The notes under the pieces are model-generated. The model was not told where the DNA came from. It was given only the letters and a program-made list of their open reading frames with translations, and searched no databases. Shown in pieces: positions 1 to 8,174 of a DNA stretch of 64,000 bases (position 1 is the first letter of the stretch; every line of letters starts with the position of its first letter). Origin of the DNA: Palsa-504 sp963739615 (GTDB lineage: Bacteria; Actinomycetota; Actinomycetes; Streptosporangiales; Streptosporangiaceae); assembly GCA_963739615.1 (NCBI GenBank), contig CAVUBD010000013.1, positions 248,001-312,000 on the forward strand. Reading direction: 5' to 3'. A program made the position numbers and the translations under genes.

Positions 1-1283
1 AGTCACGGATCCTGCAGATGGCCGGCGACGACGTCGATGTGGTCATCACCGAGGTGGGCGGGACGGTCGGTGACATCGAGTCGCAGCCGTTCCTCGAGGC
101 GATCCGCCAGATCAGGCACGAGATAGGCCGGGATCGCTGCTTCTTCCTGCACGTATCGCTACTGCCGTATATCGGGCCGAGCGGCGAGCTGAAGACCAAG
201 CCGACCCAGCACTCGGTGGCCGCGCTGCGCAGCATCGGCATCCAGCCGGACGCCATCGTCGCCCGCTCCGACCGTCCGATCAACGCCAACTTGAAGCGCA
301 AGATAAGCCTGATGTGCGACGTGGACGAGGAGGCGGTGGTTTCCGCGCCCGACGCGCCGTCCATCTACGACATCCCCAAGGTGCTGCACGCCGAGGGCCT
401 GGACGCCTACGTGGTCAGGCGGCTCGGCCTGCCGTTCCGCGACGTGGACTGGAACGAGTGGGATGACCTGCTGCGCCGGGTGCACCGCCCGGCGCACAGC
501 ATCACGATCGCCCTGGTCGGGAAGTACGTGGACCTGCCCGACGCGTACCTGTCGCCCGCCGAGGCGCTCAGGGCAGGCGGCTTCGCCAACGACGCGCAGG
601 TGAATATCCGCTGGGTCATCAGCGACGCCTGCGAAGATCCCGAAAGCGCCGCCGCCGAACTCGAAGGGGTCGACGGCATCTTGATCCCCGGCGGGTTCGG
701 GGTCCGCGGCATCGAGGGGAAGATCGGCGCGATCCGGTACGCCCGCGAGCACGGCATCCCCATCCTCGGGCTCTGCCTGGGCCTGCAGTGCATGGTCATC
801 GAGGTGGCCCGCGACCTGGCCGGGTTGCCGGAAGCCGACAGCGCCGAGTTCAACCCGCTCACCCCGGACCCGGTGATCGCCACCATGGCCGACCAGGAAG
901 ACGTGGTGGCAGGGGAGCGGGATATGGGGGGCACCATGCGCCTGGGGCTGTATCCGGCCGCGCTGCGGCCCGGCACCAGGGTCGACGAGCTCTACGGCTG
1001 TGACCTGGTGGAAGAGCGGCATAGGCACAGGTACGAGGTCAACAACTCCTACCGCGCGGTGCTCGAGCAGGCCGGGCTGGTCTTCTCCGGGCTCTCGCCG
1101 GACGGGCACCTGGTGGAGTTCGCCGAGCTGAGCGACCACCCGTTCTTCGTCGGCACGCAGGCGCATCCGGAGTTCCTGTCGCGTCCGACCCGGCCCCATC
1201 CGCTGTTCGGCGGCCTGATCGCCGCGGCCCTCGCGCGCTCCAAGTCCGCCAGCGCGGCGTCTCCCCTCATCGCCAGCGCATGA
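1..1283 (+). CDS. pyrG: CTP synthase, 5' end outside the window
   Basis: CTP synthase makes CTP from UTP, ATP and glutamine in the cytoplasm (last step of pyrimidine synthesis). The frame is open from base 3, so the amino-terminal roughly 110-140 residues lie before the window. The synthetase-domain signature EVGGTVGDIES is present at the start. The C-terminal class I glutamine amidotransferase domain shows the nucleophile Cys in GLCLGLQ and the His/Glu pair in GTQAHPEF, so both halves look active. The stop overlaps the next start (ATGA), which suggests translational coupling to the Nudix gene. Identification is firm. Only the missing start is unresolved. Confidence 0.96.
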   Translation, partial: SRILQMAGDDVDVVITEVGGTVGDIESQPFLEAIRQIRHEIGRDRCFFLHVSLLPYIGPSGELKTKPTQHSVAALRSIGIQPDAIVARSDRPINANLKRKISLMCDVDEEAVVSAPDAPSIYDIPKVLHAEGLDAYVVRRLGLPFRDVDWNEWDDLLRRVHRPAHSITIALVGKYVDLPDAYLSPAEALRAGGFANDAQVNIRWVISDACEDPESAAAELEGVDGILIPGGFGVRGIEGKIGAIRYAREHGIPILGLCLGLQCMVIEVARDLAGLPEADSAEFNPLTPDPVIATMADQEDVVAGERDMGGTMRLGLYPAALRPGTRVDELYGCDLVEERHRHRYEVNNSYRAVLEQAGLVFSGLSPDGHLVEFAELSDHPFFVGTQAHPEFLSRPTRPHPLFGGLIAAALARSKSASAASPLIASA

Positions 1284-1894
1284 ACATAGCGGACGTCGTC
1301 CAGCCCTGGCCCGTGGTCTCATCGGCTGAGCTGCTGCATAGCCGGATGGTCACGGTACGGACCGATAAGGTCCGCATGCCCGATAATCAACTGGCCGAAC
1401 GAGAGGTGGTATCACACCCAGGGGCAGTAGCCGTGCTGGCCCTGGATGACGCGGACCGGGTGCTGATGATCAGGCAGTACCGGCATCCAGTCGGGCGCCT
1501 GCTCTGGGAGATCCCGGCGGGCCTGCGTGACGTCGACGGGGAAGATCCCGGCAGTACCGCGCGGCGCGAGCTGGCCGAGGAGGCGGGCTACCGGGCGCGG
1601 GACTGGCGGGTGCTCGCCGATTACTTCACCTCGCCCGGCTACAGTACCGAGCGCCTGCGCGTCTTCCTCGCCCGCGACCTGGAACTCATCCCGGAAGCCG
1701 AGCGCGACTTCGTGCCAGAAGCCGAGGAAGCGTTCCTGGTGCTGTCCTGGCTGCCGCTGGACGAGGGGGTCGGCAAGATTTTCGCCGGCGACCTGCATAA
1801 CGGGGTCGCGGCCCTGGGTATCTTGGCGGCGTATGCTGCCAGGTCGCAGGGATTTGACCGGCTGCGCCCGGCCGACGCACCCGAGGAGCAATGA
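1280..1894 (+). CDS. Nudix hydrolase, ADP-ribose pyrophosphatase type
   Basis: The 204-residue protein has a complete Nudix box: Gly in IPAGLRD followed by the metal-binding core RRELAEEAGY. Such enzymes hydrolyse nucleoside diphosphates linked to another group. The preceding RQYRHPVG and the SPGYSTERL stretch after the box are typical of the ADP-ribose pyrophosphatase branch (family knowledge), so ADP-ribose is the likely substrate. The ATG overlaps the pyrG stop. A 27-base gap separates it from alanine dehydrogenase, so pyrG, this gene and ald probably share a transcript. Exact substrate is inferred. Confidence 0.88.
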   Translation: MNIADVVQPWPVVSSAELLHSRMVTVRTDKVRMPDNQLAEREVVSHPGAVAVLALDDADRVLMIRQYRHPVGRLLWEIPAGLRDVDGEDPGSTARRELAEEAGYRARDWRVLADYFTSPGYSTERLRVFLARDLELIPEAERDFVPEAEEAFLVLSWLPLDEGVGKIFAGDLHNGVAALGILAAYAARSQGFDRLRPADAPEEQ

Positions 1895-1921
1895 CGCTCC
1901 CCAGTCGAGGAAGGACCCGCC

Positions 1922-3037
1922 ATGAAGGTTGGAATACCCCGGGAAATCAAGAACCACGAGTACCGGGTGGCGATCACGCCCTCAGGTGTTCATGAGCTGG
2001 TCCGTAACGGTCATCAGGTCGTGATCGAGGCCGGGGCGGGGGAAGGCTCGTCCATCCCCGACGAAGACTTCACCACGGCCGGCGCGAAGATCCTGCCCGC
2101 CGCCGATGACGTCTGGGCCGAGGGGGACATGATCCTCAAGGTCAAGGAGCCGATCGCGGAGGAATACCACCGCATGCGCTCGGACCAGGTCCTGTTCACC
2201 TACCTGCACCTGGCCGCCTCGAAGGCGTGCACCGACGCCCTGCTCGGCTCGGGGACCACGTCAATCGCGTACGAGACCGTCCAGCTGCCCGACGGGTCGC
2301 TGCCGCTGCTCGCCCCCATGTCGGAGGTGGCCGGCCGGATGGCACCGCAGGTCGGCGCGCATCACCTGCAGCGGGACGGCGGCGGCCGCGGGGTGCTGAT
2401 GGGCGGGGTGTCCGGCGTGTACGCGGCCAAGGTGGTCGTGCTCGGCGCGGGCGTGTCCGGCATGAACGCCGCCGCGATCGCGCTCGGCATGCAGGCCGAG
2501 GTGCTGCTCCTGGACCGTAACGTCGGCCGGCTCCGCTCGGCGGACGCCATCTACCAGGGACACTGCCAGACGGTCGCGTCCAACACCTACGAGATCGAGC
2601 GCGCGGTGATCGACGCGGACCTGGTGATCGGCGCGGTCCTGGTGCCAGGAGCCAAGGCACCCAAGCTGGTCAGCGACGAGCTCGTGTCCCGGATGAAGCC
2701 CGGTGCGGTCCTCGTCGACATCGCCATCGACCAGGGCGGCTGCTTCGAGGGATCACGGCCCACCACGCACGCGGACCCCACCTACCGGGTCCACGACGCG
2801 CTGTTCTACTGCGTGGCGAATATGCCGGGCGCCGTCCCGCACACGTCGACCTACGCGCTGACCAACGTCACGCTGCCGTACGTGATCGAGATGGCCAACG
2901 GGGGCTGGCGCGACGCGCTCCGCGCGGATCCGCCCCTGGCCCTCGGCCTTTCCACGCACGCGGGCACGCTGAACTGCGAGCCGGTCGCCGAAGCCCACGG
3001 GCTGCCGTACACCCCCGCCAGCGAGGTGCTCAACTGA
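1922..3037 (+). CDS. ald: Alanine dehydrogenase
   Basis: NAD-dependent alanine dehydrogenase interconverts L-alanine and pyruvate plus ammonia. The 371-residue length matches the family. The N-terminus MKVGIPREIKNHEYRV is diagnostic. The substrate Lys lies in ILKVKEP and the catalytic His in YLHLAAS. The NAD-binding Rossmann turn is VVLGAGVSGMNAA near residue 175, after the conserved region MSEVAGRMAPQ. The ATG follows a purine-rich GAGGAAGG ribosome site at about the usual spacing. The stop overlaps the probable xerD start. Nothing looks damaged. Confidence 0.96.
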   Translation: MKVGIPREIKNHEYRVAITPSGVHELVRNGHQVVIEAGAGEGSSIPDEDFTTAGAKILPAADDVWAEGDMILKVKEPIAEEYHRMRSDQVLFTYLHLAASKACTDALLGSGTTSIAYETVQLPDGSLPLLAPMSEVAGRMAPQVGAHHLQRDGGGRGVLMGGVSGVYAAKVVVLGAGVSGMNAAAIALGMQAEVLLLDRNVGRLRSADAIYQGHCQTVASNTYEIERAVIDADLVIGAVLVPGAKAPKLVSDELVSRMKPGAVLVDIAIDQGGCFEGSRPTTHADPTYRVHDALFYCVANMPGAVPHTSTYALTNVTLPYVIEMANGGWRDALRADPPLALGLSTHAGTLNCEPVAEAHGLPYTPASEVLN

Positions 3038-4020
3038 CGACGGGGCTGACGACAGGGGAGGTCATCCGGGGTTACCTGCAGTACCTGGTCGTCGAGCGCG
3101 GGCTGGCGCCGAGTACGGTCGAGTCCTACCGGCGGGACCTGTCCAGGTACGAGGCGGTGCTGGCCTGCCGCGGCAAGACCCGACTGGGCGATGTCAGCGC
3201 CGCCGACGTGTCGGAGTTCCTGGCCTCGCTGCGCGAAGGCGACGACGAGCACGCCGCGCTGGCCGTCAGTTCGGCGGCCCGGGCCGTGATCGCGGTCCGG
3301 GGCCTGCACGCGTTCGCGGTCACCCAGGGCCTCGCCCACGCCGACCCCGCCCGCGAGGTGCCGCCCCCGCCACCGCCCAGGCGCCTGCCCAAGGCGATCA
3401 CCCTCGCCGAGGTGGAACGCCTGCTCGCGGCGTCCGGTCCCGGCCCGGAGGACCCGTCCGGCCCAGGATGGCCATCCGGCGCCGCGGCCGGCGTCGGCCC
3501 TCGCTTGCTGAGGGACCGGGCGCTGCTTGAGTTCCTCTACGGATCCGGGGCCCGGATCTCAGAAGCGACCGGGCTCGATATCGATGAGCTGCGGCTGGGC
3601 GGCGGTGATCCGGTGGTCCGGCTGGCAGGCAAGGGCGGTAAGCACCGGGTGGTGCCGGTCGGCAGCTACGCCGTCCGCGCGCTCGACGCGTACCTGGTGC
3701 GAGCCAGGCCCGCCCTGGCCGCGGCGTCCCTGGGCGGCAGCCCGGCTGTCTTCCTCAACGCGCGCGGCGGCCGCCTCACCAGGCAGGGCGCCTGGAGCGT
3801 GCTGCACGCCGCGGCCGGCCGCGCAGGCCTGCCCGATGTGTCCCCGCACACACTGCGGCACTCGTTCGCCACCCACCTCCTGGACGGCGGCGCCGACATC
3901 CGCGTCGTCCAGGAACTGCTAGGCCACGCCTCAGTCACCACCACCCAGGTCTACACCCTGATCACGGTCGACCGGCTGCGCGAGGTCTACGCCTCCTGCC
4001 ACCCCCGCGCCCTCGGTTAG
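3034..4020 (+). CDS. xerD: Tyrosine recombinase XerD, probable CTG start
   Basis: XerD works with XerC to resolve chromosome dimers at dif. All catalytic residues are visible: Arg in SGARISEA, Lys in GKGGKHRV, HxxR in HTLRHSFATH, His in LLGHASVTTT, and the Tyr in QVYTL. The first in-frame ATG (3157) would remove most of the N-terminal SAM-like core-binding domain, yet coding continues upstream as GEVIRGYLQYLVVERGLAPS. Between the ald stop and that region there is no ATG, GTG or TTG in frame. The CTG at 3034, overlapping the ald stop as CTGA, or the CTG at 3046 is the likely start. Function is certain and the start is inferred. Confidence 0.92.
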   Translation: MTTGLTTGEVIRGYLQYLVVERGLAPSTVESYRRDLSRYEAVLACRGKTRLGDVSAADVSEFLASLREGDDEHAALAVSSAARAVIAVRGLHAFAVTQGLAHADPAREVPPPPPPRRLPKAITLAEVERLLAASGPGPEDPSGPGWPSGAAAGVGPRLLRDRALLEFLYGSGARISEATGLDIDELRLGGGDPVVRLAGKGGKHRVVPVGSYAVRALDAYLVRARPALAAASLGGSPAVFLNARGGRLTRQGAWSVLHAAAGRAGLPDVSPHTLRHSFATHLLDGGADIRVVQELLGHASVTTTQVYTLITVDRLREVYASCHPRALG

Positions 4021-4262
4021 CTGCTGCCGCGCGGGCGCCGCGACCTCGGTCGCCAGCCGTCGAGCCGCCACTTCGAGCCAGGGCGCGCGGGCAGCAGCGC
4101 AACGATCAGCAGACCCACAGCCGACAGCAGCAGGCCTAGGGCCAGCCCAACCCGCTCGCCGTAGCCTTTGCGCTGCGACATCCACGAGGCGGCGGCCGCC
4201 GAGATAAGCCACACGAACAAGAAGTACAGCGCTTTGGGGCCGATAGTTGCGATATGTATCAC
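4017..4262 (-). CDS. Small two-helix membrane protein, unknown
   Basis: This 81-residue product has two hydrophobic segments, around residues 10-27 (ALYFLFVWLISAAAASW) and 39-59 (VGLALGLLLSAVGLLIVALL). A basic C-terminal tail is rich in Arg, Trp and Pro and probably cytoplasmic. It ends convergently with xerD, overlapping it by four bases. It is upstream of nothing on its own strand except the frameshifted livF, which begins elsewhere. I do not recognise a family. The hydrophobic pattern and GC-rich third positions support a real gene. Confidence 0.6.
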   Translation of the reverse strand: MIHIATIGPKALYFLFVWLISAAAASWMSQRKGYGERVGLALGLLLSAVGLLIVALLPARPGSKWRLDGWRPRSRRPRGSS

Positions 4263-4275
4263 GCTCCGTATTCAG

Positions 4276-4984
4276 TCATGTGCCCAGATACGCCTTCTGG
4301 ACCTCGGGGTCGTTGCGGAGGCTCGCCGAGTCGTTGGCCAGCGCTACCCGTCCGGTCTCGAGCACGTAGCCGCGGGAGGCGGCGTCGAGCGCGTAGTTGG
4401 CGTTCTGCTCGACCAGCAGGATCGTGACCCCGGAGCGGTTGATCTCGCCGATGGTCTCGTAGATCCGCTGGACCAGGTTCGGGGCGATGCCAAGCGACGG
4501 CTCGTCGAGCATCAGCAGCTTGGGCCGGGCCATCAGGGCGCGCCCGATCGCGAGCATCTGCTGTTCACCGCCGGACATCGTGCCGGCCTTCTGCTGCTCG
4601 CGCTCCTTGAGCTGGGGGAACAGATCGTAGACCCGAGCGAAGTCTTCGGCAATTCCGGGGCCGCGCCGCCGGTGCGCGCCCAGCTCCAGGTTCTCCCGCA
4701 CGGTCATCCGCGGGAAGCAGTGGCGGCCCTCGGGCGCGAGCGCGATTCCGTAGTTGACTATCTCGTGCGCCTGGCACGCGCGTGATCTCCTCGCCGGCAA
4801 ACGTGATCGTTCCCTCGCTGGCCGGGGTGAGGCCCGAGATCGAGCGCAGGGTGGTCGACTTTCCGGCTCCGTTCGAGCCGATCAGCGTCACCACCTCGCC
4901 CTCGTCGACCGTCAGCGAGACGCCTTTCAGCGCCTCGATCGAGCCGTAGCGGGTGTGGATGCCGGAGACCTCGAGCAGCGTCAT
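4276..4984 (-). pseudogene. livF: livF-like ABC ATPase, frameshifted
   Basis: This is the second ATPase of the branched-chain amino acid importer. The N-terminal part has Walker A GSNGAGKST and reads normally through EEITRVPGA. The rest (HEIVNYGIALAPEGRH, signature MSGGEQQ, Walker B LLMLDEP, terminal EVQKAYLG) continues in another frame. The switch falls at about 4770, where the complement reads GTGCCAGGCGCAC. Removing one G restores V-P-A-H-E, the expected continuation. No other damage is visible and length is otherwise normal. Either the transporter has lost one ATPase or the extra base is a sequence error. The start overlaps the livG stop by one base. Confidence 0.85.
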
Positions 4985-5784
4985 CAGTCCTGCTTTCCGA
5001 GATAGGCCTCGATCACCCGCGGGTCCGTCCGGACCTCAGCCGGCTCTCCCTCGGCGATCTTCCGGCCGTGGTCGAGCACCGTGACGCGCTCGGAGACCCC
5101 CATCACGACCTTCATGTCATGCTCGATCAGCAAGATGGTCAGCTTCCGCTCGTCGCGTAGCCTGCGCATGAACTCCGTCAGGGCGGCCGATTCGCGGGGG
5201 TTCATGCCGGCGGTTGGCTCGTCGAGCAGCAGCACGCTCGGCTCGGCCGCCAGCGCCCGCGCCAGCTCCACCCGCCGCTGATCTCCGTACGGGAGCTGCG
5301 CGGCGAGCCGGTCGAACACGGCCTCGGGCAGGCCAACGTACGCCAGCAGCTCGCGGGCCAGCGCGTGTGTCTCCCGCTCCTCGCGGCGGACCCAGGGCGC
5401 CCGGACGATGGATCCGAACACTCCCGCCCGCATCCGGGCGTGATGCCCGATCATCACGTTCTCGACGGCGGTCATGGCGCCGAACAGGCGGATGTTCTGG
5501 AAGGTGCGTGCGACCCCGTGCCCGGTGATCTGATCCGGCCGGGCCCGGGTGATATCACGGTCGCCGAGGAGAATCCTGCCCTGGGTGGGCCGGTACAGCC
5601 CGGTCAGCATGTTGAACAGGGTCGTTTTCCCGGCGCCGTTCGGTCCGATCAGCGAGACAATCGAATGCTCCGGAATGTCGATCGAGACATCCTCCACGGC
5701 CACCAGCCCGCCGAACTCCTTCCTGATGCGCTCCGCGCGCAGGACCGCGGTCGCGGGCGGCGCGGACGTCCCGGCCGGGCTCAC
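4984..5784 (-). CDS. livG: Branched-chain amino acid type ABC transporter ATPase LivG
   Basis: LivG energises uptake of branched-chain amino acids or related compounds together with LivF. The 266 residues carry Walker A GPNGAGKTT, Q-loop region FQNIRLF, a signature region LPYGDQRRVELARAL, Walker B VLLLDEPTAG and an H-loop His in LLIEHDMKVV. The spacing ahead of the D-loop (MNPRES) is typical of LivG rather than LivF. The GTG start overlaps the livM stop (GTGA), indicating coupled translation. The substrate cannot be read from the sequence. Confidence 0.93.
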   Translation of the reverse strand: MSPAGTSAPPATAVLRAERIRKEFGGLVAVEDVSIDIPEHSIVSLIGPNGAGKTTLFNMLTGLYRPTQGRILLGDRDITRARPDQITGHGVARTFQNIRLFGAMTAVENVMIGHHARMRAGVFGSIVRAPWVRREERETHALARELLAYVGLPEAVFDRLAAQLPYGDQRRVELARALAAEPSVLLLDEPTAGMNPRESAALTEFMRRLRDERKLTILLIEHDMKVVMGVSERVTVLDHGRKIAEGEPAEVRTDPRVIEAYLGKQD

Positions 5785-6980
5785 GCCGCGCCCCCTGCGC
5801 CACCCGGCGCCTCGGCGAGCTGGGCGTCCTCGGCGGCGATCTCGGCCGTGAGCTCGAGCCGACGCCGCCGTTCAGGGATCAGGCCCTGCGGCCGCAGTAC
5901 CATCATGATCACCAGCAGGAACCCGAAGATGCCGAACTCCACCTGGGTCAGCTGGAAGTGCAGCCCGAACTTGCTGGGCAGGTCGTTCAGCACGTCGGGA
6001 ATCAGGTAGTTGTTGATGTAGCCGAGGGTCATGCCTCCGACAAGCGCTCCCCAGATCGAGCCAAGCCCGCCGATAATCACCATCGCGAGGATGAAGATCG
6101 AGAACCCGAACTGGAATTGGCCGGCGTTGACGACGGTGTAGTAAGTACCGAAGAATGCGCCGGACATGCCGCCGAACGCGGCGCCGATCGAGTACGCGAG
6201 CAGCTTCGTTTTCACCAGCGGAATTCCCATCGACACCGCCGCGACCTCGTCCTCGCGCAACGCGACCCAGGCCCGGCCGAGCCGTGAGTCGCGCAGGCGC
6301 AGGTTGACGAAAAGGACGACGAGCAGGATGCCGAGGATCAGCCAGTACCACGGCCTCAAGTCCAGCAGGTTGAACGCCCCGGCGCCCGGAAAGTACGGCT
6401 GGTCGACGGCGCTGATGCCGAGGTTGCCGGCGGTCAGCGTCATGCCGCCGCCGACCGGGACGCTCTGGCCGTTGACCGCCACCACGCCGATGATCTCGCC
6501 GAACGCGAGCGTGACGATCGCGATGTAATCGCCGCGCAGGCGCAGCGTCGGCAGGCCGATCAGCATCCCCGCCGCCGCGCAGATGGCCGCGGCGCCGATC
6601 AGGATCAGCACGAAGTTGAGGTGAACGCCTATCAGCGTGCTCGCGACCGGGGAGACCAGCACGTGGATGTGCGCCTTGAAGAAGAACCCGGAACCGAACC
6701 ACCCCAGCGAGTACGCGCCGAGCGCATAGAAGGCGACGTAACCGAGATCGAGCAGCCCGGCAAATCCGACCACGATATTCAGGCCCAGCGACATCACCGC
6801 GTAGGCCAGCGCGATGATCGTCGCGTTCATGAAGCCGCTGGCCGGCGGGAAGAAGAACGGCAGCACGATCCCGATCACGATGAGCGATCCCACCAGCGCG
6901 CGGTTCCACCAGGACGGGAGCAGCCTGGCCGCGGCCGTCTGCCACTCCCGCATCACGCCGCGCCCCTCCGCCTCGCTCAT
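5781..6980 (-). CDS. livM: Branched-chain amino acid type ABC permease LivM
   Basis: This 399-residue inner-membrane permease has about ten hydrophobic helices, including GSLIVIGIVLPFFF near the start and NIVVGFAGLLDLGYVAFYA. The conserved permease loop LRDSRLGRAWVALREDEVAA, which contacts the ATPases, lies at about residues 235-255. It ends in a charged cytoplasmic tail. A longer open frame extends upstream to 7736 but runs antiphase to livH and is not coding. The ATG at 6980 forms an ATGA overlap with the livH stop and sets the start. It pairs with LivH to form the membrane channel. Confidence 0.93.
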   Translation of the reverse strand: MSEAEGRGVMREWQTAAARLLPSWWNRALVGSLIVIGIVLPFFFPPASGFMNATIIALAYAVMSLGLNIVVGFAGLLDLGYVAFYALGAYSLGWFGSGFFFKAHIHVLVSPVASTLIGVHLNFVLILIGAAAICAAAGMLIGLPTLRLRGDYIAIVTLAFGEIIGVVAVNGQSVPVGGGMTLTAGNLGISAVDQPYFPGAGAFNLLDLRPWYWLILGILLVVLFVNLRLRDSRLGRAWVALREDEVAAVSMGIPLVKTKLLAYSIGAAFGGMSGAFFGTYYTVVNAGQFQFGFSIFILAMVIIGGLGSIWGALVGGMTLGYINNYLIPDVLNDLPSKFGLHFQLTQVEFGIFGFLLVIMMVLRPQGLIPERRRRLELTAEIAAEDAQLAEAPGGAGGAA

Positions 6981-8086
6981 CCGGCCTCCCTCGTCTCCTC
7001 GCCGAGCAGCCCGCGCGGCCGCAGGGTCATGATCGCGATCAGGTAGCCGAACACCACCGCCTCGGTCCACTGCGGGCCCAGCCGCGAATCGGCCAGCGCC
7101 TGGATGACGCCGATGATGAGTCCGCCGAGCACCGCGCCGCGGACGTTGCCGATGCCGCCCATCACCGCGGCCGTGAACGCGATCAGGCCCGCCTTGAAGC
7201 CCTGGAAGTACCAGATGTTCGTCTCGTAGAGCGCGTACACCAGGCCCGCCGCGCCGGCCAGCATGCCGCCGAGCAGGAAGGTCAGCGAGATCGTGGCGTT
7301 GACGTTGATGCCCATCAGGCGGGCGGCCTCCGGGTCCTGGGCGGTGGCCCGCATCGCCCGGCCGGCCCGGGTCCGGTTGATGAACCAGGTCAGCGCGAAC
7401 ACGAGCGGGACCATTACCGCGAACGCGAGGATGTAGCCGCGCTGGATGGGCACGCCGGCGATGGTGAACACCGTCTGCTGCACGCCGATCAGGTCGGGCA
7501 CGCTCTGCGGCGAGCCCCCGCGCCAGAGCAGGCCGACGTTCTGCAGGATGAACGAGAAGCCGACCGCCGTGATCAGCGCCGCGAGCTTGGGCGCGCTGCG
7601 CAGCGGCCGGTAGGCGACCCGCTCGATCAGGACGTTCAGGGATCCCGTCACGATCATGGTGATGACCAGCGTAATCAGCAGGCCGACGCCCAGCCAGGCG
7701 GCGCTGATGCCCGGGCTCAGCCCGAGCACTCCCCACAGGCCCACCGCGGTGAAGGAGCCGATCATGAACACGTCGCCGTGCGCGAAGTTGATCAGCTCGA
7801 TGATTCCGTAGACAAGCGTGTACCCGATCGCGATCAGCGCCCAGATCGCACCGTTGGACAGGCCTGCCGCGAAGTTGAAGCCCAGCATCGACAGATCGTG
7901 GTGGATCACCGGATGACCTGATACGTAGCCGGCCTGGTAGCCGTAGACCAGATCATGGACGCCGTAGTAGACCGGCAGTGCCGCGAGCGCCGCGATCAGG
8001 CCCCAGCGGCCGACGTAGCGGCGGACCGCCGCCAGCGGGCGGAGCCGCGTCGCAGGCAGGCTGGGCGAAATTGTTGTGGTTTCCAT
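6977..8086 (-). CDS. livH: Branched-chain amino acid type ABC permease LivH
   Basis: LivH is the partner permease. Helices alternate with the hallmark GLSNGAIWALIAIGYTLVYG, INFAHGDVFMIG and the ATPase-contact loop TRAGRAMRATAQDPEAARL. The frame opens at 8113, but I prefer the ATG at 8086 (protein starting METTTIS). Neither ATG has a well-spaced ribosome site, so the start is uncertain by nine residues. It lies second in the operon, after livK and a strong intercistronic hairpin, and overlaps livM at its 3' end. The C-terminus RPRGLLGEETREAG is typical. Confidence 0.92.
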   Translation of the reverse strand: METTTISPSLPATRLRPLAAVRRYVGRWGLIAALAALPVYYGVHDLVYGYQAGYVSGHPVIHHDLSMLGFNFAAGLSNGAIWALIAIGYTLVYGIIELINFAHGDVFMIGSFTAVGLWGVLGLSPGISAAWLGVGLLITLVITMIVTGSLNVLIERVAYRPLRSAPKLAALITAVGFSFILQNVGLLWRGGSPQSVPDLIGVQQTVFTIAGVPIQRGYILAFAVMVPLVFALTWFINRTRAGRAMRATAQDPEAARLMGINVNATISLTFLLGGMLAGAAGLVYALYETNIWYFQGFKAGLIAFTAAVMGGIGNVRGAVLGGLIIGVIQALADSRLGPQWTEAVVFGYLIAIMTLRPRGLLGEETREAG

Positions 8087-8132
8087 GGCTCCGTGCGGAG
8101 TGTCGAGCGGCATGCGGGTGCACGCCTAGTAG

Positions 8133-8165
8133 AGGTGGCGGGGGGCAGTTCGCCCCCCACCACCT
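8133..8165 (-). promoter_or_regulatory. Strong GC hairpin between livK and livH
   Basis: Two arms, AGGTGGCGGGGGGC and GCCCCCCACCACCT, pair over 14 positions with one C-A mismatch around a five-base loop. The hairpin sits directly after the livK stop and before livH. No run of T follows on the minus strand, so it is not a textbook terminator. Such stems commonly protect the upstream binding-protein message or cause partial termination, giving more LivK than permease. That role is inferred. Confidence 0.6.
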
Positions 8166-8174
8166 ATTCTTGCC

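Noticed and set aside
3061..4020. XerD as part of a phage or integrative element
   Set aside because: Full XerD motifs and a pyrG-Nudix-ald context indicate the housekeeping recombinase; no att repeats, phage genes or tRNA nearby.
6981..7736. Upstream extension of livM into livH
   Set aside because: Text is Arg/Pro-rich and antiphase to livH; ATG 6980 with ATGA overlap is the natural start.
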